Part shown: in pieces, positions 1 to 8,830 of the stretch
Numbering within the stretch: position 1 is the stretch's first letter
Layout: the number at the start of each line of letters is the position of its first letter
Assembly: GCA_903882765.1 (NCBI GenBank)
Contig: CAIRYE010000136.1
Coordinates: 1-25,994 of the forward strand
Direction of reading: 5' to 3'
Length of the DNA: 25,994 nt
DNA from: an uncultured Anaerolineae bacterium
GTDB taxonomy: Bacteria; Chloroflexota; Anaerolineae; Anaerolineales; Villigracilaceae
Translations under genes and position numbers: made by a program
The notes under the pieces: model-generated
Database searches by the model: none
The model's input: only the letters and a program-made list of their open reading frames with translations
Told to the model about the DNA's origin: nothing

Positions 1-1
1 C

Positions 2-67
2 CCCGAGGAAAAATTGGCAATTGAAAATGGCTCGAAAATTTATAAGAAGAGACCAAATTTCGAGTAA
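2..67 (+). CDS. possible 3' end of an upstream gene (partial)
   Basis: A reading frame is open from the window edge to a TAA at 65-67 and encodes 21 residues ending KKRPNFE. It could be the C-terminus of a gene lying mainly outside the window. The stretch is too short to assign a family, and a frame of this length can be open by chance. Confidence 0.25.
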   Translation, partial: PEEKLAIENGSKIYKKRPNFE

Positions 68-377
68 AAAAATTGATCACAACCTTGTATCCCGAAAAAG
101 AGCTGATGATTAGTAAACGCATTACAATAATCAACAGGCATTCTTGTTTCGTAGCGATGATTTATATGAGAATTCACGAAAATCCTTACTTATAAATGTG
201 ATGTATTTCGGGATCTCCGAAATTCGATTTCCAAAGAGCTCTGATCATTACATGTAGGTGATGGACTACTGCGGATTTTGATATTGAAACAAATAAGGTC
301 ATGTTTTATGGTCAATTAAAAAAACAACTTTCTGGGATCGGCACTTCAAATTAGGTTTGATAAACGAGAGGTTATTC
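68..377. other. A/T-rich intergenic stretch, no gene seen
   Basis: About 310 bases precede the sulfotransferase. I see no convincing gene. The stretch holds a 7-bp stem-loop (ATTTCGG at 205-211 with CCGAAAT at 217-223, loop of 5), which lacks a following T-run and so is not a clear terminator, and a weak promoter candidate listed separately. Confidence 0.5.
284..312 (+). promoter_or_regulatory. candidate sigma70-type promoter of the sulfotransferase
   Basis: TTGAAA (284-289) and TATGGT (307-312) are separated by 17 bases. The -35 is close to consensus and the -10 is weak. Transcription would begin near 319, about 59 bases before the preferred ATG at 378. In such A/T-rich sequence chance matches are common. 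Confidence 0.3.
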
Positions 378-1070
378 ATGATCATATCTTATTTAAACAA
401 ATTTATTTTTATACGAGTTCCAAAAACTGCCAGCACATCAGTTGAGGTGGCGTTGACGAAATTTTGTGGTCCTGATGATGTGATCTCAGGTGTCCATTTC
501 CATAATGATTTGGAGAACGCAATTTTGGATTATGAAGGGGAGCGAAACATTGATCGGCTCCATCTCAACCCATTCAACCAATTTATTCGCAAACTCACCG
601 GACAACCCCCGATTGATTATAAGCACGCCAGCGCGAAGAATTTGAAAGCTCTTTTGAGTCGAAAGGATTGGGAAGGTTTTTATAAATTCTGTTTTGTCCG
701 AAATCCATTTGAGCGCGTCCTTAGTTTGTATCATTGGCGTATGAAGAATTGGGAGAAAAAACACGCCGAATTAAAGCCTTCAATAAATCAATACATTAGT
801 GATTTAGAACCGAATAAGATTACAACTTGGCAACGGTATACCATTCATGGGAAGATAGTTGTTGACCACGTAGCTCGATATGAGGATTTACATGATGAGT
901 TCAGAAAGATAACCGAAAGTTTAGGTCTAGGGGTTGTTGAGCTTCCGATGAACAAAAGTAGTATTCGAAAAGATAGGACTCATTACAGAGAATTACTTGA
1001 TCCAACGTCCCGTACGAAAATTGAAAAGTTGTGCGCAAAAGAAATGGTCGAGTTTGGATATCATTGGTAG
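378..1070 (+). CDS. sulfotransferase family protein (PAPS-dependent, Sulfotransfer_2 type)
   Basis: The product is 230 residues and is expected to move a sulfuryl group from PAPS to a carbohydrate or other acceptor. The 5'-phosphosulfate loop is visible as VPKTASTSVE (residues 14-23), and the 3'-phosphate-binding region as FCFVRNPFERVLSLY (104-118) with Arg108 and Ser116. The C-terminus ends FGYHW, like the FGY ending common in this family. A TTG at 357 extends the frame by seven codons, but ATG 378 has GAGAGG six bases upstream and is preferred. No signal peptide is evident. The gene stands alone, convergent with the aldo/keto reductase, and is visibly richer in A/T than the operons to its right, which may indicate acquisition by transfer. 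The acceptor cannot be told; cell-surface polysaccharide is a guess. Confidence 0.85.
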   Translation: MIISYLNKFIFIRVPKTASTSVEVALTKFCGPDDVISGVHFHNDLENAILDYEGERNIDRLHLNPFNQFIRKLTGQPPIDYKHASAKNLKALLSRKDWEGFYKFCFVRNPFERVLSLYHWRMKNWEKKHAELKPSINQYISDLEPNKITTWQRYTIHGKIVVDHVARYEDLHDEFRKITESLGLGVVELPMNKSSIRKDRTHYRELLDPTSRTKIEKLCAKEMVEFGYHW

Positions 1071-1318
1071 TTTACAAAGGTAAGTAATTCGTTATTTTTT
1101 TATTGAGACCTTAAAATTTGTTGGCTAGCGTGTGTTTGTTTTTTTGGTTAATCATCTAACTGAAACGAACCTAGTTATTCAATAGCAAAGTGGGGAATTG
1201 AAACAGGTTATTAACTCAGAATAATAGTTTATGGGAGGTTTACTTTCGCACACAAGACCGGCAACAACGTGATCCCTGGTAATCGGCTCTTCCAAATCAA
1301 AGAATAAGCAAAATTTAT

Positions 1319-1350
1319 AAAACAAGGCATCCAATCGGATGCCTTGTTTT
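1319..1350. terminator. bidirectional rho-independent terminator
   Basis: A perfect 14-bp stem (AAAACAAGGCATCC at 1319-1332, GGATGCCTTGTTTT at 1337-1350) closes a 4-base loop. The outer A/T pairs give a U-tail on both strands. It lies between the convergent sulfotransferase and aldo/keto reductase genes and can end both transcripts, including the long minus-strand operon. Confidence 0.9.
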
Positions 1351-1371
1351 TGAACGAGCAGGAAACCAGGC

Positions 1372-2283
1372 TTATTCTACAGCCTTGATCAAGGTTTCAA
1401 GCTGAGGGATACTCTTCACACCGATGACCAGTGAAAGGATATTGGGTTGGTCCAACAATCCCTGTAGCGCGTGCTGCAACAAGCTGCGGCCTTTTTTCGC
1501 CGCGTCAGCTTTGATCTGTTCTAATTTCTCAAACAGTTCATCGTTAAGTGGCATGGTCCACTCTGGTTTTTCAACTTGCCGTGAGTCTGCGGGCGCAGCA
1601 GCTCCGCGCTGGTATTTATCGGTGAGGACTCCGCCTTGCAAAACCTGATACGGCAGGACCGCGATGTTTTCGCGCTGGCAAAGAGGTAAAATTTCCGCCT
1701 CAATATCGCGCTTCAGCAAGCTATAAGCGGGTTGCAGCGCGATCGGTCTTCGCCACCCATTGTCATCACAGGTTTTGAGCAAACTCGCGATCTGTTCAGC
1801 GTTGAAATTAGAGATAGCCCAGTATCGTGCTTTGCCGGCGTCAATGATCTCATTAAAGGCTCGAATAGATTCATCCAGCGGGATAGAAGGGTCGGCTTTG
1901 TGCATATAATAAATATCCACATAATCGCATTCCAAACGCTTTAACGATCGGTCAATTTCACGCAATACATGGGCATAGCTCAAACCTTGGTCGCCGTCGG
2001 TGGGGCCGATCTTCATGCCTACCTTGGTAGCGACAACAGCCTGTTCTCGTTTGCCCTTCAAGGCTTTTCCTAAAATTTCTTCAGCTACACCGCCAGGTGA
2101 TCCAAGAAAGCGTTTGTAGCCTTCGTACATATTCGCGGTGTCTAGAAAATTAACACCGTGTTCCAAAGCCCAGTGGGTGATCTTGATGGATTCAGCCTCA
2201 CCAACCGGCGTTCCAAAGGTCATGGTGCCCAGGCAAAGCGGAGAAACTTTTAGCTCTGTCTTTGGGAGTAAATTCATTTTCAT
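1372..2283 (-). CDS. aldo/keto reductase
   Basis: The protein has 303 residues and a complete NAD(P)H-dependent aldo/keto reductase barrel. The catalytic tetrad is visible: Asp48 and Tyr53 in NFLDTANMYEGY, Lys87 in VVATKVGM, and His128 in YYMHKADP. The N-terminal LCLGTMTFG is typical of the group that includes voltage-gated K+ channel beta subunits and many sugar oxidoreductases. No signal peptide is seen, so it should be cytoplasmic. It is the last gene of the operon; its ATG lies two bases after the aminotransferase stop, implying translational coupling. In this operon it probably interconverts a hydroxyl and a carbonyl on the sugar intermediate handled by the aminotransferase; this role is inferred. 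Confidence 0.93.
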   Translation of the reverse strand: MKMNLLPKTELKVSPLCLGTMTFGTPVGEAESIKITHWALEHGVNFLDTANMYEGYKRFLGSPGGVAEEILGKALKGKREQAVVATKVGMKIGPTDGDQGLSYAHVLREIDRSLKRLECDYVDIYYMHKADPSIPLDESIRAFNEIIDAGKARYWAISNFNAEQIASLLKTCDDNGWRRPIALQPAYSLLKRDIEAEILPLCQRENIAVLPYQVLQGGVLTDKYQRGAAAPADSRQVEKPEWTMPLNDELFEKLEQIKADAAKKGRSLLQHALQGLLDQPNILSLVIGVKSIPQLETLIKAVE

Positions 2284-2285
2284 AT

Positions 2286-3530
2286 TTATTTTGCCTTTAA
2301 GGCTGCAACACCGGCTTTTACTGAATCAGCAAGGTACTCCAAGGTTTCATCAGACATACCGATCCACCAGGGTAAGCTAAAGGAGTTATCCCACCAATCG
2401 TCCAAAACGGGGGTGTTGTGTTGTTCAGCGCCAAGTTTTTGGAACAAAGGATAGCGGAAAAGAGGGTGGTATTGCACGATGGCTCGAACTGCTGCTTCTT
2501 CGGTTAGGAAGTCGAGCAGGTCATTTCGATTTTTGCCAAAGGCGGAACCATCAAAATGCAATACGAATTGGTGGAAGATGTGGCGATAACCATCGGGGAT
2601 GTGGGCAAAGGTAATTTCAGGAATGCCAGAGAGCGCGGCGCGCAGTTTGGTGGCCTGAGCGATGATGATGTCGTTGTTATGGTCCAGAGTTTTCAATAAC
2701 TCACTACCAAGCGCGCACTGTGCTTCGCCGATCGAGAAATTGTTGGGCCATACATCTTCCAGGTCAATATCAACATTCGACATAGCGGGGACCCAATATC
2801 GTTGTCGTTCACCAGTGAAGGGGCGAACACCGTTGTGGCGTAAGCCGGGGGTTAGGGCGGCATCTTCAGCCGATCTCACGGTAAGCATTCCGCCTTCACC
2901 TAGAGTGGTGATGTTCTTTGCGCCGTGGAAGCTGAAACAACCAAAATCTCCGAAGCTGCCCACTTTTTTACCGTTGATGGAAGCGCCAGGAGCCTGAGCG
3001 CAATCTTCTACAACCCGCAAGTTGTGTTTTTCAGCGATAGCCAAAATGGCGGGCATGTTAACCGGCATTCCGAGCAAGTGAACAACAAGCAACACTTTGG
3101 TTTTTGGGGTGATCTTGCTTTCAATGCTTTTGGGGTCAACTACCCAAGTCTTGGGGTCGATATCAGCCCACACGATCGTGGCTCCCGTCATGCCAAAGGG
3201 GATGGCGGATGCGCAAAAAGTATAGCCTGGGGCGATCACTTCATCACCGGGGCCAATGCGGCACATAATGGCGGCAAGCCGTAACGCGCTGGTGGCGTTA
3301 TCTACAGCAAAGGCGTAATTGGCTCCGCTATAGGCTTTAAAATCAGCTTCGAATTGTTTCATGTAATTGCCCTGGGTCTGCACTTCGGCATTACGCATAA
3401 CATTTACAACAGCTTCAATTTCGCTTTCAGTATAAGAACGCATTCTTGCGGGAAAATTCACCTTATACCCGGCTACAGTACCTCGCCCGGAAGCATCACC
3501 AACTTTTGTTGTTTTCGATTGATTTGACAT
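2286..3530 (-). CDS. DegT/DnrJ/EryC1/StrS-family PLP aminotransferase
   Basis: The protein has 414 residues, the usual length for sugar aminotransferases of this fold-type I family. The PLP lysine is Lys205 in CFSFHGAKNITTLGEGG, the ring-stacking region is VVEDCAQAPGA (173-183; Asp176 for the pyridine nitrogen), and VDNATSAL (76-83) lies in the phosphate-binding part. Family members normally use glutamate to aminate a keto-sugar or cyclitol in antibiotic or surface-sugar biosynthesis. Here the gene sits inside an uptake operon, so the reverse reaction, deaminating an imported amino sugar or aminocyclitol, is a reasonable inference. A GGAG ribosome binding site precedes the ATG, 49 bases after the upstream lyase gene. 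Family is certain; substrate and direction are unknown. Confidence 0.93.
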   Translation of the reverse strand: MSNQSKTTKVGDASGRGTVAGYKVNFPARMRSYTESEIEAVVNVMRNAEVQTQGNYMKQFEADFKAYSGANYAFAVDNATSALRLAAIMCRIGPGDEVIAPGYTFCASAIPFGMTGATIVWADIDPKTWVVDPKSIESKITPKTKVLLVVHLLGMPVNMPAILAIAEKHNLRVVEDCAQAPGASINGKKVGSFGDFGCFSFHGAKNITTLGEGGMLTVRSAEDAALTPGLRHNGVRPFTGERQRYWVPAMSNVDIDLEDVWPNNFSIGEAQCALGSELLKTLDHNNDIIIAQATKLRAALSGIPEITFAHIPDGYRHIFHQFVLHFDGSAFGKNRNDLLDFLTEEAAVRAIVQYHPLFRYPLFQKLGAEQHNTPVLDDWWDNSFSLPWWIGMSDETLEYLADSVKAGVAALKAK

Positions 3531-3579
3531 TTTTCTCTCCTAAAAAAATAGTGGTCTATAAATAAGTTTTGTGTCCAAC

Positions 3580-4506
3580 TTATAGTTGGATCAATTTGGC
3601 AGCGTTATTGCAAAGATCAAGCGATTGCTGAGCGTTTTCATACACCCAAGCTGGCGCTTTATCATCAATATCCAGCAGAATATTCTGGCAGATCCCTCTT
3701 TTTTGAAGGGAGTAGTTGAGCATATGGAAAAGAGTGGAAGATTCAGGTCTTTGATCAATGGTTTCACGTACTAATTTGATCACTTTGTTGATCTCAAGTT
3801 GAAGAGCCTGAGCCAATAAGTCATTCCCGGCATGAACAGCCTGGTAAATGCCAACGAATGGTCTTGGGTCAATATGCATCAAGCTAACAATAAAACCAGA
3901 TGCCCCGATCTTCAACGATTCCGCGATCAGGTTCTCTTTTCCCTGCATCAAGTAAAAATCTTTCGAGCCTTGCAACGCTTCGATCAAGCCTTTAAAACGT
4001 TCGAGGTCAGCGCTGGAATCTTTAAAGCCAGCGATATTTCCGTGTTTTGCTAATCGCATCACCATATCGTTGGCGAGCTTTACATTGGTGTATTCAGGTA
4101 TGTCGTAAACCATCACCGGAAGCGGTGATTGATCGGCGAATTTGGAGTAGATCATTTCGATCTCTGCCTGATTGTAATGAAAATAGGTTGGTACAGTGGC
4201 AACAGCATACTGCGCCCCGGCATCTGCCAAGGCAAGTGTGTTTTCCAGCATTCCAGGTAAACCAGATGACGTGACGCCGGCAAAAACAGCTACTTTGCCT
4301 TGAGTTTGCTCAACGGCAGCTTTACAAACCTTAACCCTGTTCGAAATACTGAACCAAGGGCCTCGCCCAGTTGAACCAGCCACAAAGATCCCTTTGCAGC
4401 CAGCTTGAAGCATATCGGCGCAAACCGATTTGAAGCCATCTACGTCCGGGCTTCCATCCGAGTTACATGGGGTAACGATAGGTACAACAGGTCCTAGATC
4501 TTTCAT
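3580..4506 (-). CDS. DapA/NanA-superfamily class I aldolase/lyase
   Basis: The protein has 308 residues and a (beta/alpha)8 barrel of the dihydrodipicolinate synthase / N-acetylneuraminate lyase superfamily. The Schiff-base lysine is Lys162 in AGFKDSSAD, and the proton-shuttle tyrosine is Tyr134 in VMVYDIPEYTN. The carboxylate-binding loop reads GSTGRGPWFS (44-53): GSTG resembles N-acetylneuraminate lyases more than GTTGE of DapA, but the usual Glu after it is replaced by Arg48. It therefore probably cleaves or hydrates a 2-keto acid sugar and is unlikely to be the lysine-pathway DapA. It is 17 bases after the sialidase-like gene and 49 before the aminotransferase. N-acetylneuraminate lyase itself is possible but not supported by the Tyr-loop sequence. 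Confidence 0.9.
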   Translation of the reverse strand: MKDLGPVVPIVTPCNSDGSPDVDGFKSVCADMLQAGCKGIFVAGSTGRGPWFSISNRVKVCKAAVEQTQGKVAVFAGVTSSGLPGMLENTLALADAGAQYAVATVPTYFHYNQAEIEMIYSKFADQSPLPVMVYDIPEYTNVKLANDMVMRLAKHGNIAGFKDSSADLERFKGLIEALQGSKDFYLMQGKENLIAESLKIGASGFIVSLMHIDPRPFVGIYQAVHAGNDLLAQALQLEINKVIKLVRETIDQRPESSTLFHMLNYSLQKRGICQNILLDIDDKAPAWVYENAQQSLDLCNNAAKLIQL

Positions 4507-4523
4507 TTAACTTCCTCGCCATT

Positions 4524-5552
4524 CTAAAGATTTTCGATTTCAATTTCCGCCATCTCAATTTGAGTTGGCCGTAACATCCCAAACAGCCATACTGGATCTG
4601 TTTTTGGGTCGTTTGTATAGTAACTGATCAATATGCGGTCGTTTTTTACCACAACACCGGCATAAGCGGTGTCTCCACAGCTCGGCAGATCAGTGATTTT
4701 CTCCAGACCTTGCGCGTGTCCATTTTCTTCTGAAAGAAAAACTTCAAATAAAGCCGTTCTCTTTGGAGCGAAGGCAGACCCTTGTTTCTGAAAGGGGGCA
4801 CGAATTTGGGTTTGCCGCCTGCCAACCGCGAACAATCGTTGGTTATCCGGCAGTGAGAACAGCACGGGGCTATCTAATCGGTTGTGATGGCTGCAAAATA
4901 ACTCACTCCAACTGTTATATGGGGCATCGGAAACAGAGACCAATGTTCCGGCGTGATCACTTCCAAAGATCGCGTCCCCGTTTTCCAACCTCGATACAGC
5001 TACCATAGTGCCGTTTGGCTGCCTATATAAGGCGGTTTCATCCGCCCTATCCCTGCTTCCGGTAAAAATACTACTGAAAACTTTCCAATCCTCGCCATTG
5101 ATCGAGTACATCAACGCCGCGTCGCCATGATCTGTACGGTGTGCTGGCGCGTACCAACCCTCACCCTCCGATTTTATTGGCCGGCCTAACAACCATCCAA
5201 CAGGCGCGGCATCACGAAAAGCTGACCAAATGAGACCATCTGATGACCTTGTTAGAACCGTTTTATACGGGCTCGGGTCGAGTTGTTTATTGAGATAAGC
5301 GAAAATCCCAAGTTCTTTACCGTAGTCAGCAAATTTTGGATCTCGTATATCCTGTCCGGGAACATCCAACCGAGCAACTTCGCTCCAGTTCTTGCCATCC
5401 TTAGACCGAGAAACCACAATTTTGCTCTTATCGCTCCAAAAGTGAGAAGGTGAGGAAACATAGACCAACCAATACTGCTCTTTCCAAAAGATCAGATCGG
5501 TAAAAGCGTTATGCTTTTTGTTGGATACTATGGTCCAGGTCTTAACGTTCAT
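4524..5552 (-). CDS. sialidase-like beta-propeller protein with Asp-boxes
   Basis: The protein has 342 residues. At least three Asp-box (BNR) motifs of the S-x-D/N-G-x-x-W type are visible: SKDGKNW (50-56), SSDGLIW (103-109) and SINGEDW (150-156), spaced as in successive propeller blades. This places it in the sialidase/neuraminidase-like superfamily of glycoside-acting enzymes. There is no signal peptide or membrane segment, so it should work in the cytoplasm on an imported glycoside. I cannot confirm the arginine triad and Tyr/Glu pair of true sialidases. It starts one base after the GPH transporter stop. Substrate unknown; it could be a hydrolase or lyase of another propeller family. Confidence 0.75.
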   Translation of the reverse strand: MNVKTWTIVSNKKHNAFTDLIFWKEQYWLVYVSSPSHFWSDKSKIVVSRSKDGKNWSEVARLDVPGQDIRDPKFADYGKELGIFAYLNKQLDPSPYKTVLTRSSDGLIWSAFRDAAPVGWLLGRPIKSEGEGWYAPAHRTDHGDAALMYSINGEDWKVFSSIFTGSRDRADETALYRQPNGTMVAVSRLENGDAIFGSDHAGTLVSVSDAPYNSWSELFCSHHNRLDSPVLFSLPDNQRLFAVGRRQTQIRAPFQKQGSAFAPKRTALFEVFLSEENGHAQGLEKITDLPSCGDTAYAGVVVKNDRILISYYTNDPKTDPVWLFGMLRPTQIEMAEIEIENL

Positions 5553-5553
5553 G

Positions 5554-6933
5554 CTATTCTTTGTCCTTTAGCTGAGTTCTAGCCTGCAGGTCAGCGCGAA
5601 CTTGCTCAAAAACAGTACGGCTAAGCGGGTATTTCAAAGCGAAGAAGATGCCAACAAGGAGGAAAAGCGCCGGGATGGGTCCAATGAGAGCTTGGATGCC
5701 AAAAATGGTGGCAGCTGGTTGGGTGGGAGAATTAGCGACGTAGCCGGTCCAATCCAACATCAATAAAACAAATGGTAACGAGAGGGAAGAGGCGATCTTT
5801 CGTAAGGTTTGCACCAAGCTATAAAACATACCCTCGTGCCGTTTTCCAGTTTGGTATTCATCCCATTCCACAGCATCTGGGATCATCGCCCAGGTAAGTA
5901 CTTGAATAGCGCCTAACCCGAACCCTACCAAGGTGCCAAAGAACAACACAGCGGGCAGGCCCCAAGAAGGCTGCATATATCCCAACCCGATGATCGAAAC
6001 AGCTAGGAAAATCATGCCGATCATGATCGCCCTTTTCTTATCCCAATGGCTGGCTACCCAATTCCATACGGGCAGCGAGACCAAGGCGGCAACAAAAAGT
6101 AGACCAAAAACCAAGTCATAATTTTGTTCCAGATTGAGGCGATATTTTAGAAAATAGATCAAGGTCGCTTGAGTAATATCGAGAGCGGTCCAGCCAAAGA
6201 GGAAGATGGCGGTTGCGTAAAGAAAAGGCTTGTTCTTGATCGCGGCCATGATCGATTGTTTGAAAGTAGATTGTTCTTGAGCCTGATACTCGCTTCGTTC
6301 GCGGGTGCCAAAAAACACAGCGATCATCGGTAATATGCTAACGACAGCCACACCCATGCCAACCTTCATTATGAGGGAGGCGTTTTCTGGTTTCATTGTT
6401 CCAATGATCGCCAGAGGCACAACAAACGCTACCATCGCCCCGATAGTGGAGAAGACCATACGGTAGGCGGTCAGGCTGGTGCGCTCGTCATAATCGGATG
6501 TTAGTTCGGGGGTTAGCGCGAAATAAGGCATATACAGCACGGTGGCCATCGTATCGTAAAGAACAAAAGCGATACCATAATAAATGGCTAGCCCCACCTG
6601 GCTTGTGATCGGGGGAATATACCAAAGCAGCATATACACCAAGGCAAAGGGGAGCATTCCGAATAGAATGAACGGTCTTCTTCGACCCCAGCGAGTACGG
6701 GTATGATCCGATAAATGTCCGATGATCGGGTCGTTAATATAATCAAAGCTTCGGCCAATAAAAACAACCAATGCGGCTAAGGCAGGCCGAAGCCCAACAA
6801 CATCTGTTAGGAAGATCGCGAACAATAATCCCACAACAGTATCCGCCATGTTGATACCTGCATCTCCAACGCCATAGCTCAGCTTTGAACGCAGAGTGAG
6901 TTTGTTGCTCGGGTCGACCAAAGTTTTTGACAT
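5554..6933 (-). CDS. GPH-type sugar:cation symporter (MelB-like MFS)
   Basis: The protein has 459 residues and about 12 hydrophobic segments. The glycoside-pentoside-hexuronide family signature is clear: GRSFDYINDPIIGHLSD (60-76) followed by TRTRWGRRRP (78-87). Asp64 and Asp68 correspond by pattern to the D-x3-D pair that binds the coupling cation in MelB. It should import a glycoside, pentoside, uronide or related sugar across the inner membrane with Na+ or H+. It starts two bases after the permease stop and is translationally coupled. Having a symporter in the same transcript as a CUT1 ABC importer is unusual; it may take up a second form of the substrate, or export an intermediate. Confidence 0.92.
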   Translation of the reverse strand: MSKTLVDPSNKLTLRSKLSYGVGDAGINMADTVVGLLFAIFLTDVVGLRPALAALVVFIGRSFDYINDPIIGHLSDHTRTRWGRRRPFILFGMLPFALVYMLLWYIPPITSQVGLAIYYGIAFVLYDTMATVLYMPYFALTPELTSDYDERTSLTAYRMVFSTIGAMVAFVVPLAIIGTMKPENASLIMKVGMGVAVVSILPMIAVFFGTRERSEYQAQEQSTFKQSIMAAIKNKPFLYATAIFLFGWTALDITQATLIYFLKYRLNLEQNYDLVFGLLFVAALVSLPVWNWVASHWDKKRAIMIGMIFLAVSIIGLGYMQPSWGLPAVLFFGTLVGFGLGAIQVLTWAMIPDAVEWDEYQTGKRHEGMFYSLVQTLRKIASSLSLPFVLLMLDWTGYVANSPTQPAATIFGIQALIGPIPALFLLVGIFFALKYPLSRTVFEQVRADLQARTQLKDKE

Positions 6934-6935
6934 TG

Positions 6936-7832
6936 TTAGCCTTTAACTGCTCCGAATGTAATGCCTTTGATAAAGTAATTCTGAAACGCGATGAAAAGAG
7001 CGATCATGAAGAAAGCACCAAAAGTACCGCCGGCCATCGTAAGGCCAATATCTGTGATCATCTTGCCAACCGCGGGGGTTCTTGAAATGTACGAAACACC
7101 CACCGGGATGGTGTATTGAAACTTATCCGTCGCTACCACCATATGCCACATAAAGTAGTTCCAAGCTTGGTTGAAGGTGAAAATAGACAAAGCAGCGATG
7201 GCTGGTTTTAAGAGCGGTAATATGATGAGCGAAAAGGTTTGCCATTCAGATGCGCCATCAATTTTTGCGGCGTCTAACAATTCATCAGGGATGGAGGCGG
7301 CAAATTGTTTGATCAGGAAGATGCCAAACGGGCTCGAGATCATTGGCAACGCCATCGCGAAATAGGTACCAGGGATGGTCGCGGTTAAGTGCAATGCCCG
7401 AACAAGCAAGAATAACGGTATAAGCATCACCTGGCTTGGCAAAAACATAGTTGATAGCAGGAAGAAGAATAAGGTGTTGGAGCCAGGGAATTTCTTTTTC
7501 GCGAAGCCATAACCGGTTAAGGTGCTAACAATGAGCACCAGAACAACGGTAAGTAGCGAAACGGAAATACTATTGACCACCCAACGCCAAATAGGCCATG
7601 GTCCGAAAAACAACCGCTGCCAATTTTCAAGGGTAGGTTGGGTAGGGAAGATTTCGGGTGGTACAGCCATCGTAACGGATTGAAGTTTGAAAGAGCCCGT
7701 GATCATCCAATACATTGGGAGTAAAAAGGTAGTAGCCATTAAGATAAGCATCGTAAAGCTTAGAACTTTTACCGCTTTATCCATTGCTATTCGTTTAGCG
7801 TCTTGTTTTTGGTATGAATCAGACATGATCAT
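6936..7832 (-). CDS. CUT1-family sugar ABC transporter permease (MalG-like)
   Basis: The 298-residue protein has about six membrane segments and the binding-protein-dependent permease EAA loop ELLDAAKIDGASEWQ...ILPLLKP (184-210), the docking site for the ATPase. It pairs with the MalF-like permease encoded 27 bases upstream. Two in-frame ATGs lie at 7832 and 7826; GGAG is four bases before the first and ten before the second, so either may be used. No ATP-binding subunit is encoded in this operon. Confidence 0.93.
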   Translation of the reverse strand: MIMSDSYQKQDAKRIAMDKAVKVLSFTMLILMATTFLLPMYWMITGSFKLQSVTMAVPPEIFPTQPTLENWQRLFFGPWPIWRWVVNSISVSLLTVVLVLIVSTLTGYGFAKKKFPGSNTLFFFLLSTMFLPSQVMLIPLFLLVRALHLTATIPGTYFAMALPMISSPFGIFLIKQFAASIPDELLDAAKIDGASEWQTFSLIILPLLKPAIAALSIFTFNQAWNYFMWHMVVATDKFQYTIPVGVSYISRTPAVGKMITDIGLTMAGGTFGAFFMIALFIAFQNYFIKGITFGAVKG

Positions 7833-7859
7833 TGTTCTCCGTAAGTGATAAGAAATTTG

Positions 7860-8753
7860 TTACGCATCTTTTTCATTCCAAAATCGCAGTTGGATCACGG
7901 TAAACACCATGATAATGAGCATGAGTACCACGCCAATAGCTGAAGCTTTGCCATAATTTGCGCTGATAAAGGCGGTTTGGTAAATGAGGTAAACCAACGA
8001 AGTACTGGTGTTATAGGGTCCACCGCCGGTCACCATATAAATGACTTCCCACAATTGGAAAACCTGTATGGTTTGGGTAGCAAGAACAAAAAGTAAAACC
8101 GGTTTTAGTAAAGGTAGGCGAATATATATATTCTTTTGCAGGTCTGAAGCCCCATCTACCGTAGCAGCATCGATAATATCTTGTGATATTCCCGCTAAGC
8201 CAGCTAAGATGAGGATGATCGGTTGGCCAATGGTAAAGGTAAGCACTACCGCGGCGACCGCCTGGAAACTATGCGGGGCTTCAGCCAACCATAATATGGG
8301 ATCGATACCGAAGAGACCAAGGACATAATTCAACAAACCGTAAACGGGGTTAAAGATCCATAGATACACAACTGACAAAACAACGCCGCCTGCTACGCCA
8401 GGGATATAAAATGCTCCCCGAAAGAAGGACTGAGCTTTTGGTCCAAGCGGATCGATCAATAACGCGATAACCAAAGCGATGAAAACGGTAGACGGGACGA
8501 TAACCAATGCGTAATTGATCGTGTTGAACAAAGCCGTTTTAAATACCGCGTCCTTGCTCAAAATAACATATTGCGAAAACCCTACAAACTCACGGGCACT
8601 AATATTAAAGGAAGATTTGTAGAAAGACAGACTGATTGCGAAAACTATTGGAATTAACATAAAATCGATAAAGGCAAAGTAACCTGGGGCAATAAACAAA
8701 TAACCTATCCAGCCTTTTTTTATATCACTGAGTAGAACCTGTAATTTTGTCAC
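7860..8753 (-). CDS. CUT1-family sugar ABC transporter permease (MalF-like)
   Basis: The 297-residue protein has about six hydrophobic segments and an EAA loop QDIIDAATVDGASDLQ...RLPLLKP (191-218). It lacks the long periplasmic insert of enterobacterial MalF and is thus closer to the short UgpA/LacF type. The start is GTG at 8753 with AGGAG about ten bases upstream. It follows the binding-protein gene after a 197-base spacer full of stem-loops, an arrangement expected to keep permease expression below that of the binding protein. Confidence 0.93.
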   Translation of the reverse strand: MTKLQVLLSDIKKGWIGYLFIAPGYFAFIDFMLIPIVFAISLSFYKSSFNISAREFVGFSQYVILSKDAVFKTALFNTINYALVIVPSTVFIALVIALLIDPLGPKAQSFFRGAFYIPGVAGGVVLSVVYLWIFNPVYGLLNYVLGLFGIDPILWLAEAPHSFQAVAAVVLTFTIGQPIILILAGLAGISQDIIDAATVDGASDLQKNIYIRLPLLKPVLLFVLATQTIQVFQLWEVIYMVTGGGPYNTSTSLVYLIYQTAFISANYGKASAIGVVLMLIIMVFTVIQLRFWNEKDA

Positions 8754-8830
8754 GACGCTCTGACTCCTAAAAATAATTCGAACCGACTGCTGGGCGTGCT
8801 TTTGGGAAGGTGAACTCGAAATGTGGGGTG

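Noticed and set aside
3562..3583. Stem-loop ATAAGTT/AACTTAT overlapping the lyase stop codon.
   Set aside because: It is a weak A/T-rich 7-bp stem without a U-run, most likely incidental.
6330..7224. Further GTAATATG copies at 6330-6337 and 7217-7224, matching the proposed DeoR operator core.
   Set aside because: Both lie inside transporter genes without promoter context; an 8-mer is expected about once per window on both strands.
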